From positions 1,492,386 to 1,556,385 of the forward strand of contig NZ_CM001857.1 in the NCBI RefSeq assembly GCF_000400505.1: a stretch of 64,000 nt of DNA, written 5' to 3'. The notes beneath the pieces are model-generated. The model did not search any database. It worked only from the letters and a program-made list of their open reading frames with translations, and was not told where the DNA came from. Of this stretch, positions 18,371 to 26,675 are shown one piece after another. Made by a program: the position numbers and the translations under genes. Source of the DNA: Musicola paradisiaca NCPPB 2511. GTDB lineage: Bacteria > Pseudomonadota > Gammaproteobacteria > Enterobacterales > Enterobacteriaceae. Position 1 is the first letter of the stretch; each line of letters starts with the position of its first letter.

Positions 18371-19219
18371 ATGATGACGACATTACGCAATATCACCCTG
18401 GCGGATGCCCAAAGCGGCCTGGCGCTCACCCGACAGATGGGGTGGTCGCACCACCTTGAGGACTGGCAGCAAGCGCTGCGGCTCGGCGACGGGGTGATTG
18501 CGGAACATGATGGACGCGCTGTGGGCACCGCGCTGCGCTGGCGCTGGGGGGCGGAGCGAGCCACCGTCGGTCTGGTGCTGGTGGATACTGGCTGGCAGGG
18601 GCGCGGGGTGGGACGCCGACTGATGGACGGCGTGTTGTCTGGGTTGGAAGGATGTCACGTTCGGTTACATGCGACGTCGGCGGGGCAGAAACTCTATGCC
18701 CGGTTAGGTTTCGCCGCCGTTGGGGAAATCCGCCAGTACCAGTGCCCGTGCTTGCCGCCGGTAGAGAGGGTTGTCACCGCGACGGATTGGCGTTTGCGCC
18801 AGGCGGTGGACGCGGACGCCGCCGTGCTGAGCGAGTTGGATCGGCAGGCGCACGGCCTATGGCGCCCGGCGCTGATTAACGAATTGCTGCGTCAGGCTTT
18901 GCGATTGACCGTGCTGGAGCGACCGGGCCGTGCCGCCGGTTTTGCCGCCTTGCGCCGTTTCGGGCGTGGTTATGCGATTGGCCCGGTTATTGCGGGCGAC
19001 GGGGCTGATGCCCGCATGTTGATCGCAACGTTACTGGCCGAGCTGCACGGCGAGTTCGTTCGTATCGACAGTGATGCGGCGCTCGGCCTGGATGAGTGGT
19101 TGTTCGAGCGGGGGCTGCGTCAGGTCGACGCGCCGGTAATGATGATCCGCGGGGTGCCGTGGCAACCTGTTGCAGGCGGCATGCGCAGCTACGGACTGAT
19201 GACGCAGGCGATGGGGTAA
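18371..19219 (+). CDS. Two-domain GNAT acetyltransferase
   Basis: The 282-residue protein has a clear N-terminal GNAT domain, with the acetyl-CoA loop VDTGWQGRGVGRRLMDGVL at about residues 75-95 (Q/RxxGxG/A), and a second, degenerate GNAT-like half from about residue 135 (WRLRQAVDADAAVLSELDR). Such tandem GNATs acetylate small molecules or protein N-termini, and the acceptor cannot be predicted. GAGAGCTGC precedes ATGATG. The 3' end lies four bases from the convergent diguanylate cyclase gene. Confidence 0.75.
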   Translation: MMTTLRNITLADAQSGLALTRQMGWSHHLEDWQQALRLGDGVIAEHDGRAVGTALRWRWGAERATVGLVLVDTGWQGRGVGRRLMDGVLSGLEGCHVRLHATSAGQKLYARLGFAAVGEIRQYQCPCLPPVERVVTATDWRLRQAVDADAAVLSELDRQAHGLWRPALINELLRQALRLTVLERPGRAAGFAALRRFGRGYAIGPVIAGDGADARMLIATLLAELHGEFVRIDSDAALGLDEWLFERGLRQVDAPVMMIRGVPWQPVAGGMRSYGLMTQAMG

Positions 19220-19223
19220 GCGC

Positions 19224-20633
19224 TTATTGCACCGTCTGATTACGGCCCTGCCGCTTGGCGGCGTAAAGGTTCTTGTCCGCCTGGGTGCATAGCTGGTGTA
19301 CGGTATTCAGCAGATCGCCGTTCGGCGACGACGCATGAGCAAGACCAATGCTGATGGCGACAGGAACGGGGCTTTGATTAAACATAAAAGTGGTTTCGTA
19401 AATACGTCGACGCAATTTATCGGCCAGCCAATAAAAAGCATCCGGGGAATAATCGAAGCATACGACAGCAAATTCTTCGCCGCCGATTCGACTGATCAAA
19501 CCCTGTTCATTAATGGTGTCTTTGATAATCGCCGCCACCTGTTTGAGTACCTCATCGCCGCAGTCATGACCAAAGCTGTCATTGATATGTTTGAAATGAT
19601 CAATGTCAATTAACATGATATTTACGGAAACATTACGATATCTTTCCTCTTTCCCATAATTCGTCAGGGCTTCATTAAACCCGTAGCGAGATAATGTATT
19701 AGTCAGAAAATCATAGCTGGCTTGTAATAATAATCGCTTATTCAGCAAGCGTATGGTTTTGGCATTCATCGCCATGAACAGCGGGCTGAAAATAATGGCT
19801 GCAATACTAATTCGGGTAATAACCACCTGATTCGTGAACTCATCATGCAGGCCGCTGTAAATAGCATAGACATGTTCGGCAGAAACGATCAGTTGCAGGG
19901 TGCCGGTACACAAGGTGATCAGCCGGGTAAGCCACAGCGGATAGACGATAGCGCACCAGGTCAGCGCCGGAAGCGGGAACGCCAGAATGGCCAACGGGCT
20001 GATCATCGCCCCGACGATCAGCGAAGCGGCCAGAAACAATATGGGTAAAATATCATTAAAATTCAACGCTGGAATCCGCAACCGAATGTTGCTGCGCACC
20101 GTCAGCAACAGCGGCAGAAACAGCACGGAGGTATAGAATTGATCGCTGAACCAGTTGAGAAAGTTATCCCGCCACTGCGCCTGTGAAAACACCGGCAGCG
20201 ATTGCGCCAGTGCGCCCACCACCGCGCAGCAAAACGCGGCCAGCAGGCAGGCGATGAAGGTGTAAAGCGACGAGGCGATATCCTGCTCGTGTCGGGGATG
20301 AACCGCCGGCCGGGTTAACAGTTGGTTCAGCGTGAAAATAAAAATAATATTCGCGGCGTTAATGGTAAATGCACTGATCCCCCAGCCGTAAAAAAAAGTA
20401 TCCTGAATAATCATCGCTACATAAACGACGAAATAATACCCGATGGTATTTAAATAGCGGCAACGATAGAACACGGCGGCAATAATAATATTCACCGGCC
20501 AGAATACGGACATATCTATCGCTGACAATCTGGCATGCGCACCAATAATGCAACCGACAAGCGTCAATATGAAAAGATTAACGCTATTGGAAAAAATCTT
20601 GCCATTCTTGAATAGGGATAGATTCAGAAACAT
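19224..20633 (-). CDS. Membrane diguanylate cyclase (MASE1-like sensor plus GGDEF)
   Basis: The product of about 469 residues has eight to nine hydrophobic segments in its first 290 residues, resembling a MASE1-type integral membrane sensor. A C-terminal GGDEF domain follows (SYDFLTNTLSRYGFNEAL to the end). The active-site motif is GGEEF (ISRIGGEEFAVV), compatible with cyclic-di-GMP synthesis, and the metal/substrate segment IDIDHFKHINDSFGHDCGDEVL is intact. The frame begins with TTG at 20660, but ATG 20633 has GGA nine bases upstream and is preferred. The signal sensed is unknown. Confidence 0.82.
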   Translation of the reverse strand: MFLNLSLFKNGKIFSNSVNLFILTLVGCIIGAHARLSAIDMSVFWPVNIIIAAVFYRCRYLNTIGYYFVVYVAMIIQDTFFYGWGISAFTINAANIIFIFTLNQLLTRPAVHPRHEQDIASSLYTFIACLLAAFCCAVVGALAQSLPVFSQAQWRDNFLNWFSDQFYTSVLFLPLLLTVRSNIRLRIPALNFNDILPILFLAASLIVGAMISPLAILAFPLPALTWCAIVYPLWLTRLITLCTGTLQLIVSAEHVYAIYSGLHDEFTNQVVITRISIAAIIFSPLFMAMNAKTIRLLNKRLLLQASYDFLTNTLSRYGFNEALTNYGKEERYRNVSVNIMLIDIDHFKHINDSFGHDCGDEVLKQVAAIIKDTINEQGLISRIGGEEFAVVCFDYSPDAFYWLADKLRRRIYETTFMFNQSPVPVAISIGLAHASSPNGDLLNTVHQLCTQADKNLYAAKRQGRNQTVQ

Positions 20634-20720
20634 GCCGTAATATCCGGTAATCGAAATCAACAGAGTTGAATAGGAGCGCTAATATTACACAGTCAGGTCG
20701 TACAGAACATTTATTTGTTG

Positions 20721-20830
20721 TATATACCCGTCATACTTCAAGTTGCAGGTGTGTTGGCTGCGTTCGCTCACCCGAATCACTTACCGGAGTCAGTGATTCG
20801 GGCGCCTTCCTGCAATGTGAATTATTTAGG
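20721..20830. repeat. Enterobacterial dispersed palindromic repeat
   Basis: It starts TATACCCGTCATACTTCAAG and folds through TTGCAGG...CCTGCAA and CCCGAATCACT (20771-20781)/AGTGATTCGGG (20792-20802). I recognise this as a repeat scattered between genes in Serratia, Erwinia and Dickeya-type genomes. A degenerate partial copy of its first 40 bases occurs at 41064. Confidence 0.65.
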
Positions 20831-20847
20831 GGATATCGCGACGAGGA

Positions 20848-21573
20848 TTACAGGTAGGAATCGTCGTCGTCGTAACTGTCGCTGCCGAATGCATCAAAAC
20901 CGCTGTCCTGCGAATCGTAACCGGCGTTGAGAAAATCGCTGCCGTTGTCCGAACCGAAGGCGTCGAGCCTTTCCATGCCGGTGTTCTGTAAACCGTCGCT
21001 GAGGTTTTGCGGTGTTTCCTCAATAATGTTGACGATTTCCTGCGGTTTGGAACTGTGGAACATGCTGGTCAGCATATCCGCCAGTACCACGCCGCCGGCA
21101 ACGCCTGCCGCAGTTTGCAACGCGCCGCCCAGGAAACCGCCGGCCCGGCTCGGCGCCGGTTGGGCATATCCCGGTTGAGCACTATATCCTGGCTGCGCGC
21201 CGTATCCCGGTGCGGGTTGGTTGCCCCAGCCGTTGTTGACCGGTTGCTGATACTGCTGCGGGGCCGGTGCGGCGGTGCGACCGCCGCCGAACAGCCCGGC
21301 AAGAAAACCGCCGCTGCTTTGTTGCGGGCGGGCGGCTTCCTGCCTTAGCCGATTGACTTCGTTTTCCAGCTCTCTGACCCGCTGATCCAACTGCTTCAGC
21401 GCCGCTTCCTGAATAATCATTGCCTGCGCCATGTAATAAGGTGCGGCGGGCTGTTGGCGGATGTGGTCGCTAATTTGCTGTTCTGCCTTGAGATCCCGCG
21501 GCCCCGTTTTGGTCTCGGCGTCTTTCAGGCGGCTAAACAGACCATCAATAAGGCGTTGTTCTTCAGATTGCAT
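20848..21573 (-). CDS. DUF2076-family protein
   Basis: The 241-residue protein begins with the DUF2076 pattern: MQSEEQRLIDGLFSRL, then APYYMAQAMIIQEAALKQLD and a coiled-coil (about 65-90). It continues through a Gly/Pro/Gln/Tyr-rich low-complexity stretch with repeated QPGYxAQPGY units (about 95-145). After a Gly/Ala-rich hydrophobic segment (GGFLGGALQTAAGVAGGVVLAD) it ends in an acidic Asp/Ser-rich tail. The layout suggests a surface- or membrane-associated protein but no function is established. AGGTAATCCT precedes the ATG. Confidence 0.8.
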   Translation of the reverse strand: MQSEEQRLIDGLFSRLKDAETKTGPRDLKAEQQISDHIRQQPAAPYYMAQAMIIQEAALKQLDQRVRELENEVNRLRQEAARPQQSSGGFLAGLFGGGRTAAPAPQQYQQPVNNGWGNQPAPGYGAQPGYSAQPGYAQPAPSRAGGFLGGALQTAAGVAGGVVLADMLTSMFHSSKPQEIVNIIEETPQNLSDGLQNTGMERLDAFGSDNGSDFLNAGYDSQDSGFDAFGSDSYDDDDSYL

Positions 21574-21943
21574 AGGATTACCTCAAGAGGATTGGAATAG
21601 ACATACCGTGCGGGGGCGTCGGGCGGGGTTCCCACCAAGCAACCCGCTCTGGGTATTTTAGGGGGCTGTTGTGCGCCCTTCTACGCCATCCTACTGGGTT
21701 CTGATGTCACGATAAATAGCTGTCAAGTAAACCTATCTGCAAATGTGTTACCCATTATGGCAACACCTGCGCAACTTTTTACCTTAGCTATGCCGGTATT
21801 GATATTTCACCTGCCTGACAAAATGGTGGTTAATGCAATCAGAGGGTTAGGCGTCGGAACGATCGCTTCTCGCCGGTTGCGCAGGTGAATGTCGACGTTT
21901 TCTCCTGAGCGTTTTCCCATTCTGTTGATGATAAGGAATCACC
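21574..21943. other. Intergenic region upstream of the Cys-rich leader, no gene recognised
   Basis: It lies between the divergent DUF2076 gene and the leader ORF. It should contain the promoter of the oxygenase-ABC operon. No distinct -35/-10 pair or operator could be chosen with confidence. Confidence 0.4.
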
Positions 21944-22069
21944 ATGTCCCGTTTTCGTTGTTGTGGCTGCTCCATGTTGACCGTTTCTTCTGTTATCGAC
22001 AATGCACCCGGAGCCAGCCGCCATGAGTCACGCTATTTCTCTGCCCATCCTCGATTTTTCTCTGCTTAA
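21944..22069 (+). CDS. Putative Cys-rich leader peptide
   Basis: This 41-codon ORF starts MSRFRCCGCSMLTV, with three Cys codons (TGT TGT GGC TGC) within codons 6-9. AAGGA lies seven bases before its ATG, a better ribosome site than most in the region. It overlaps the first 47 bases of the oxygenase gene in another frame, so translation of the leader would pass over the oxygenase start. The downstream operon looks like sulfur acquisition. Clustered Cys codons in such a position suggest cysteine-responsive control by ribosome stalling. This is inference; small ORFs also occur by chance. Confidence 0.45.
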   Translation: MSRFRCCGCSMLTVSSVIDNAPGASRHESRYFSAHPRFFSA

Positions 22070-23054
22070 TGGTCGCGCGGAACAGCGCGCCGCCTTTCTT
22101 CATGATCTGAGTTATGCCGCCCGCGAAGTGGGTTTTTTCTACCTGATTAATCACGGCGTCGACCCTGCGTTACAACAGCGTGTCCAGCAGATATCCAAGG
22201 CGTTTTTCGCGCTGCCGGAGGCCGACAAGCTGCGGGTGTCGATGCTTAATTCTCCGCACTTTCGCGGCTATACCCGTTCAGGAAGCGAATTAACGCGCGG
22301 CGAGCCGGACTGGCGCGAACAGTTCGACATCGGCGCCGAGCGCCCGCAATTGCCATTGTTATCCGGCGATCCCGCCTGGCGTCGTCTGCAGGGCCCGAAC
22401 CAGTGGCCTGCCGCGTTACCGGCGTTGAAACCGGCGTTGCTGGAATGGCAACAGACCATGACGTGGACGTCGCTGCGCCTGCTGCGGGCATTCGCCGAAC
22501 TGCTCGGCCTGCCGATCACGGCATTCGACGATTTGTACGGTAATAAGCCGAATGAACACATCAAACTTATCCGCTACCCAGGGCGACCGGCGCAGGAAAG
22601 CCAGCAAGGCGTCGGCGCGCACAAGGACTCCGGCTTCCTGACCCTGCTGTTGCAGGATAGCCAAGGTGGATTGCAGGTAGAAATCGAGCCCGAGCGTTGG
22701 GTGGACGCCGTTCCGCTGGAAGGGGCGTTCGTGGTGAATATCGGCGAACTGCTGGAACTGGCGAGCAACGGTTATCTGCGCGCCACGGTGCATCGGGTGG
22801 TCTCGCCGTCGGCGGGGCATGAACGCCTGTCGGTGGCGTTTTTTCTCGGCGCCCGGCTGGATGCCGAAGTCCCGGTGTTTCCGCTGTCCGCCGAACTGGC
22901 GAGGTTGGCCCACGGCCCGGCGAGCGATCCGCTCAATCCGCTGTTGCGGGAAGTGGGCTGGAATTACCTGAAAGGGCGGTTACGTTCCCATCCCGAAGTG
23001 GCCCGTCGCTATTACGGCGATGTGCTCGCGCAACAGCGGTCGCAGGCGGCCTGA
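22023..23054 (+). CDS. Isopenicillin-N-synthase-like 2OG-Fe(II) oxygenase
   Basis: The protein of about 343 residues has the N-terminal DIOX_N region (LPILDFSLLNG..., VGFFYLINHGVD) and the double-stranded beta-helix core. Iron ligands are His and Asp of GAHKDSGFLTLLLQD and His of ATVHRVVSP; the 2-oxoglutarate Arg lies in HERLSVAFF (RxS). Such enzymes hydroxylate or cleave small molecules in the cytoplasm. ATG 22023 follows GGAG nine bases upstream; an in-frame ATG at 22002 has no ribosome site. It is the first large gene of an operon with a MetQNI-like transporter, suggesting that the imported compound is its substrate, perhaps an organosulfur compound. Confidence 0.85.
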   Translation: MSHAISLPILDFSLLNGRAEQRAAFLHDLSYAAREVGFFYLINHGVDPALQQRVQQISKAFFALPEADKLRVSMLNSPHFRGYTRSGSELTRGEPDWREQFDIGAERPQLPLLSGDPAWRRLQGPNQWPAALPALKPALLEWQQTMTWTSLRLLRAFAELLGLPITAFDDLYGNKPNEHIKLIRYPGRPAQESQQGVGAHKDSGFLTLLLQDSQGGLQVEIEPERWVDAVPLEGAFVVNIGELLELASNGYLRATVHRVVSPSAGHERLSVAFFLGARLDAEVPVFPLSAELARLAHGPASDPLNPLLREVGWNYLKGRLRSHPEVARRYYGDVLAQQRSQAA

Positions 23055-23104
23055 TACTCAAGTCATAAAAACCATCACGCACACACACGATAAGGAATAA
23101 CACG

Positions 23105-23914
23105 ATGAGAATTCGTTTCGCTCTTTCGCTGAGCGCAGTGACGTTATCCGCCGGGCTGGCCCTCTCCGCTCAGGCCGCAGAAGCCCTGCGTGTCGCCGCT
23201 GACCCGGTGCCGCACGCGGAAATTCTGGCCCAGGTGCAAAAGCAGGACCCGGCGCTGAAACTGAAAGTGGTCGAGCTCAGCGGTAACGTCAATGCCAACG
23301 AACTGCTGGCCCATGGCGATGTCGACGCCAACTATTTCCAGCATGTGCCTTATCTGCGCGATCAGGAAAAGGCGCTGGGCCGGAAGTTCGTGGTGGCGGC
23401 CACCGTGCATATTGAACCGCTGGGTATTTACTCAAGAAAGATCAAATCGTTGAAGGAGGTAAAAGACAACGCCACCGTGGCGGTGCCGAACAATGTGACC
23501 AACCTGAGCCGGGCGCTTTACCTGCTGCAGGAGCAGGGGCTGATTACACTGAAAGCCGGTTATAACGATCCGTCGAAGGATCAGGCTACGCCGAAGGAGA
23601 TTGCGGAAAACCCGCATCATCTGAAGATCAAGGAAATCGAGGCGCCGCAGCTGCCGCGTTCGCTGGATGATGTGGATCTGGCGATCATCAACGGCAACTA
23701 CGCGCTGGAAGCCGGTCTGGTGCCCTCGAAGGATGCGCTGGGGCTGGAGAGCGCCACCCATAATCCCTACGCCAATATCCTGGTGACGACGCCGGAACTG
23801 CAAAATGACCCGCGCATCAAGCAGTTGGCCAGGGATTTGGAATCTAAGGCGACGGCCGATTTCATCCGTAGCACGTACCAAGGCTCGGTGATCCCGGTGG
23901 CGGGACAGAAATAA
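23105..23914 (+). CDS. MetQ/NlpA-family substrate-binding protein
   Basis: The 269-residue periplasmic protein belongs to the NlpA/MetQ family ([45 protein letters not shown]). Unlike typical MetQ lipoproteins, its signal peptide (to SAQA, about residue 24) has no lipobox cysteine, so it should be soluble. AAGGAATAACACG precedes the ATG. Its stop overlaps the start of the ATPase gene by one base (TAATG). As a paralogue next to an oxygenase it probably binds a sulfur compound other than L-methionine. Confidence 0.85.
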   Translation: MRIRFALSLSAVTLSAGLALSAQAAEALRVAADPVPHAEILAQVQKQDPALKLKVVELSGNVNANELLAHGDVDANYFQHVPYLRDQEKALGRKFVVAATVHIEPLGIYSRKIKSLKEVKDNATVAVPNNVTNLSRALYLLQEQGLITLKAGYNDPSKDQATPKEIAENPHHLKIKEIEAPQLPRSLDDVDLAIINGNYALEAGLVPSKDALGLESATHNPYANILVTTPELQNDPRIKQLARDLESKATADFIRSTYQGSVIPVAGQK

Positions 23915-24705
23915 TGATCGTCATTGAGCGCTTGGGTAAACGCTATGCCGGCAGTGCGGGGTCGGCGCTGGAGGAGGTGTCGCTGACCATTCCCCAGGGG
24001 GCGGTCTACGGCATTCTTGGGCGCAGCGGCGCGGGCAAAAGTACGTTGATTCGTTGTCTCAACTTGCTGGAGCGGCCCTCGACGGGCCGCATTTTGATGG
24101 ATGGGGTGGATATCACCACGCTGTCGCCACAGGCGCTGCGCCAGCACCGACAGCGTACCGGTATGATCTTTCAACATTTCAACCTGTTGCATGCCCGCAA
24201 CGTGCAGGACAATGTGGCGGTGCCGTTGGAGATCGCCGGTGTCGGCAGAACGGCGCGTCGCGAGCGTGTGGCGCAATTGCTGGCCCTGGTCGGGTTGACC
24301 GACCGGGCGCACGCCTACCCGTCGCAGCTATCCGGCGGGCAACAGCAACGGGTGGGGATCGCCCGTGCGCTGGCCGCCGGGCCGCAATATCTGTTATGCG
24401 ACGAAGCCACCAGCGCGCTGGATCCGGAAACGACAGCGTCGATTCTGGCGTTGCTGGCGGATATCAACCGACAATGGGGGCTGACGATCGTATTGATTAC
24501 CCACGAACTGGAGGTGGTGAAAGCCATTTGTGACCACGCCGCACTGCTGGAGCAGGGAAAGGTGGTGGAAAGCGGTGCGCTGCGAACGCTACTGGCGGAT
24601 GAAGGATCGCGGCTGCGGCAGGCGCTGCTGCCGGACTATGCGGCGGAGCGCGCTTTTTTGCAGCGTCATGGCGTTGAAGGGAGCGGGTTATGCCGGGTCG
24701 CATAA
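23914..24705 (+). CDS. MetN-like ABC transporter ATPase, short form
   Basis: The 263-residue ATPase has Walker [10 protein letters not shown], signature LSGGQQQR, Walker [13 protein letters not shown] and switch His (LITHELEVV). It follows MetN closely ([25 protein letters not shown]). True MetN is about 340 residues because of a C-terminal ACT-like NIL domain that binds methionine and shuts down transport. That domain is absent, so this transporter should not be trans-inhibited by methionine. It overlaps the binding-protein gene by one base and the permease gene by 16 bases. Confidence 0.87.
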   Translation: MIVIERLGKRYAGSAGSALEEVSLTIPQGAVYGILGRSGAGKSTLIRCLNLLERPSTGRILMDGVDITTLSPQALRQHRQRTGMIFQHFNLLHARNVQDNVAVPLEIAGVGRTARRERVAQLLALVGLTDRAHAYPSQLSGGQQQRVGIARALAAGPQYLLCDEATSALDPETTASILALLADINRQWGLTIVLITHELEVVKAICDHAALLEQGKVVESGALRTLLADEGSRLRQALLPDYAAERAFLQRHGVEGSGLCRVA

Positions 24706-25361
24706 GTTGGGAGGACATCTTGCCGCTTATCGTGGACGCCACGCTGGAGACGCTCTACATGGTGGGGCTGGCGGCGCTGTTTACCGTATTGCTGGGGTTG
24801 CCGGCGGGCGTGGTGCTGTTCATCAGCCGTCGTGCCGGCGTACTGCCGATGCCGGCGGTGAATGCGGCGTTGGGCGGCATCATCAATGTGGGACGATCGC
24901 TACCGTTTGTGGTGTTGCTGATTGCCCTGATCCCCTTTACCCGTTGGGTGGTGGGAACCACGCTCGGCAGTACGGCGGCGGTGGTGCCGATCACCATCGG
25001 CGCGTTCCCGTTTTTTGCCCGTATCGTGGAGAATGCGCTGGACGATGTGGATCGCGGCCGGATTGAGGCGGTGTTGTCGATGGGCGGCACCGTCTGGCAC
25101 ATCATCGGCAAAGCGCTGCTGCCGGAAGCGTTGCCGGCCATTGTGGCAGGTATCACCTTGACGATTGTCATGCTGATTGGCTTTTCGTCGATGGCGGGGG
25201 TCATCGGCGGCGGTGGGCTGGGCGATCTGGCTATCCGCTACGGGTACCAGCGTTTTAATAACCAGATTATGGCCGGGACGGTGATCGTACTGGTATTACT
25301 GGTGCAACTGGTGCAGTCGCTGGGGGAATGGGCGGTGCGCTCGCTGGCCTACCGGCGCTGA
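24690..25361 (+). CDS. MetI-like ABC transporter permease
   Basis: The 223-residue inner-membrane permease has five hydrophobic segments and the MetI-type EAA loop ([30 protein letters not shown]) that docks on the ATPase. Length equals MetI (about 217). GGGAGCGGGTT precedes ATG 24690, inside the end of the ATPase gene. It closes the oxygenase-MetQ-MetN-MetI-like operon. Confidence 0.87.
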   Translation: MPGRISWEDILPLIVDATLETLYMVGLAALFTVLLGLPAGVVLFISRRAGVLPMPAVNAALGGIINVGRSLPFVVLLIALIPFTRWVVGTTLGSTAAVVPITIGAFPFFARIVENALDDVDRGRIEAVLSMGGTVWHIIGKALLPEALPAIVAGITLTIVMLIGFSSMAGVIGGGGLGDLAIRYGYQRFNNQIMAGTVIVLVLLVQLVQSLGEWAVRSLAYRR

Positions 25362-25434
25362 ACCCGAGCGGGCAACACCGGGAAAGCATGGCGCCGAGGT
25401 TCCCCGGCGAGCGCCCCATCGGCTCAGGCGTGTG

Positions 25435-25458
25435 GTCGGGCGCGTCGCGCTGCCCGAC
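25435..25458. terminator. Possible hairpin terminator between converging genes
   Basis: GTCGGGC and GCCCGAC form a 7-bp stem between the stops of the MetI-like gene and the ROK gene. No T-run, so function is uncertain. Confidence 0.35.
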
Positions 25459-25475
25459 GGCAATGCAGTTCATGG

Positions 25476-26579
25476 TTAATACTGGCTGAGCGCCAATACG
25501 GCGGCGCCGAAGGCGGCGCTGTGTTGCGTCGGCAACGCCGAGATGTGGATCGGCGGCAGCGTCAGCGGGGCATCGTCGTCCGGCGGCGGCGTCAGGGCTG
25601 CGACGGCGGTGCGCAGCGCGGCGATAAACGGCGCCGGCAACGTCCCGCCAAGGTAGATGTCGGGCGGGTCGATCAACGCGGTAACGGCATAGAGCAGGTG
25701 GTACAACTCGCCAGTGGCGCGTTGCGTCCAGGCAATGCCCGCCAGTGAATCCGCCAGCGCTTGCCAGCCGGTATCCGTGGTCGGGAACGGCGGTTTTTCA
25801 CCCGCCGCCAGCAAGACGGCGCACAGGTCGTCGAACGAGGGGCGTGATTGCGCACGGGTGCGTAAGGCGCCGACTTCACCGGCGTTGCCCCGGCGGCCCC
25901 GATGTAATTCCCCATTCAGGATCAGCGCGCCGCCGATGCCTTTGCCGATGTACAGATAGAAAAAACTGTCGCCCGGGGCAGCGGCGCCGAAGTGCAGTTC
26001 GCCGATGGCGGCGCAGTTAGCGTCGTTCTCCACCAGTACCGGACAGCCCAGCCGATCGCGCAACTGGCGGGCGATATCTACCCCGCGCCAGGCCGCCATT
26101 CCGGGAGCGATCCACACCGGCATGGCGCCGCCGTCGAATCGCGCCGGCAGCGCCAGACTTGCCGCCAGCAATCCAGCACGCGCCAGCGGTTGCGGCGTCA
26201 GCATGGCGCCGATGGCTTCCGCCAGCGTGTCGGCAACCGAGTCGACCCGCCGAAAATCGCCGCGCAATGTATGTTCCACGAGACATTGCCCGCTGTAGTC
26301 CATCAGCGTCAGACCAATCAGTTCGTATTCCGCATAGATGCCCAGTACATAACCGGCCTGCGCCGTCGGTCGCAGATTGATTTGCGGCGGGCCGCGCCGC
26401 CCTTGTGCCCGGTCGCTCTCTTCCAGCAATCCAAGGTTCAGCATATCCCGCGTCATCATGCTGACGGCGGCGGTGGTCAGGCCGCTGGCGGCGGCCAGCG
26501 AACGGCGCGACAAGCTGCCTGAGCGACGTAACAGCCCCAGTAATTTGCGGTGGCTGGCGGTGAGTTCTCGTTTTTCCAT
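25476..26579 (-). CDS. ROK-family transcriptional regulator
   Basis: The 367-residue protein has an N-terminal MarR-like winged helix (LLRRSGSLSRRSLAAASGLTTAAVSMMTRDML, residues 15-50). A ROK sugar-binding/kinase domain follows (GIYAEYELIGLTLMDYSG, VLVENDANCAAIGE, GKGIGGALILNGELHRGRRGNAGEVG). The zinc motif CxCGxxGC of NagC/Mlc-type ROK proteins is absent, and the usual GEiGH reads GEVGA, so it is an atypical regulator. It diverges from the sugar-ABC operon with a palindrome in the gap, and probably represses that operon until a sugar or sugar phosphate binds. Confidence 0.85.
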   Translation of the reverse strand: MEKRELTASHRKLLGLLRRSGSLSRRSLAAASGLTTAAVSMMTRDMLNLGLLEESDRAQGRRGPPQINLRPTAQAGYVLGIYAEYELIGLTLMDYSGQCLVEHTLRGDFRRVDSVADTLAEAIGAMLTPQPLARAGLLAASLALPARFDGGAMPVWIAPGMAAWRGVDIARQLRDRLGCPVLVENDANCAAIGELHFGAAAPGDSFFYLYIGKGIGGALILNGELHRGRRGNAGEVGALRTRAQSRPSFDDLCAVLLAAGEKPPFPTTDTGWQALADSLAGIAWTQRATGELYHLLYAVTALIDPPDIYLGGTLPAPFIAALRTAVAALTPPPDDDAPLTLPPIHISALPTQHSAAFGAAVLALSQY

Positions 26580-26630
26580 GGTGTTCTACGGTTCCGTCGT
26601 TATCCAGAGGCATTCATCTGTCTGCAATAT

Positions 26631-26647
26631 AATTAAGCTACTTAATT
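26631..26647. promoter_or_regulatory. Candidate ROK-regulator operator
   Basis: AATTAAG-CTA-CTTAATT is a perfect 7-3-7 palindrome in the 96-bp gap between the ROK gene and the sugar-ABC operon. AT-rich palindromes of this type are bound by NagC/Mlc/XylR-like ROK repressors. Assignment is by position. Confidence 0.55.
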
Positions 26648-26675
26648 AATTAGTTCGTCAACCCTAAATCATAGG

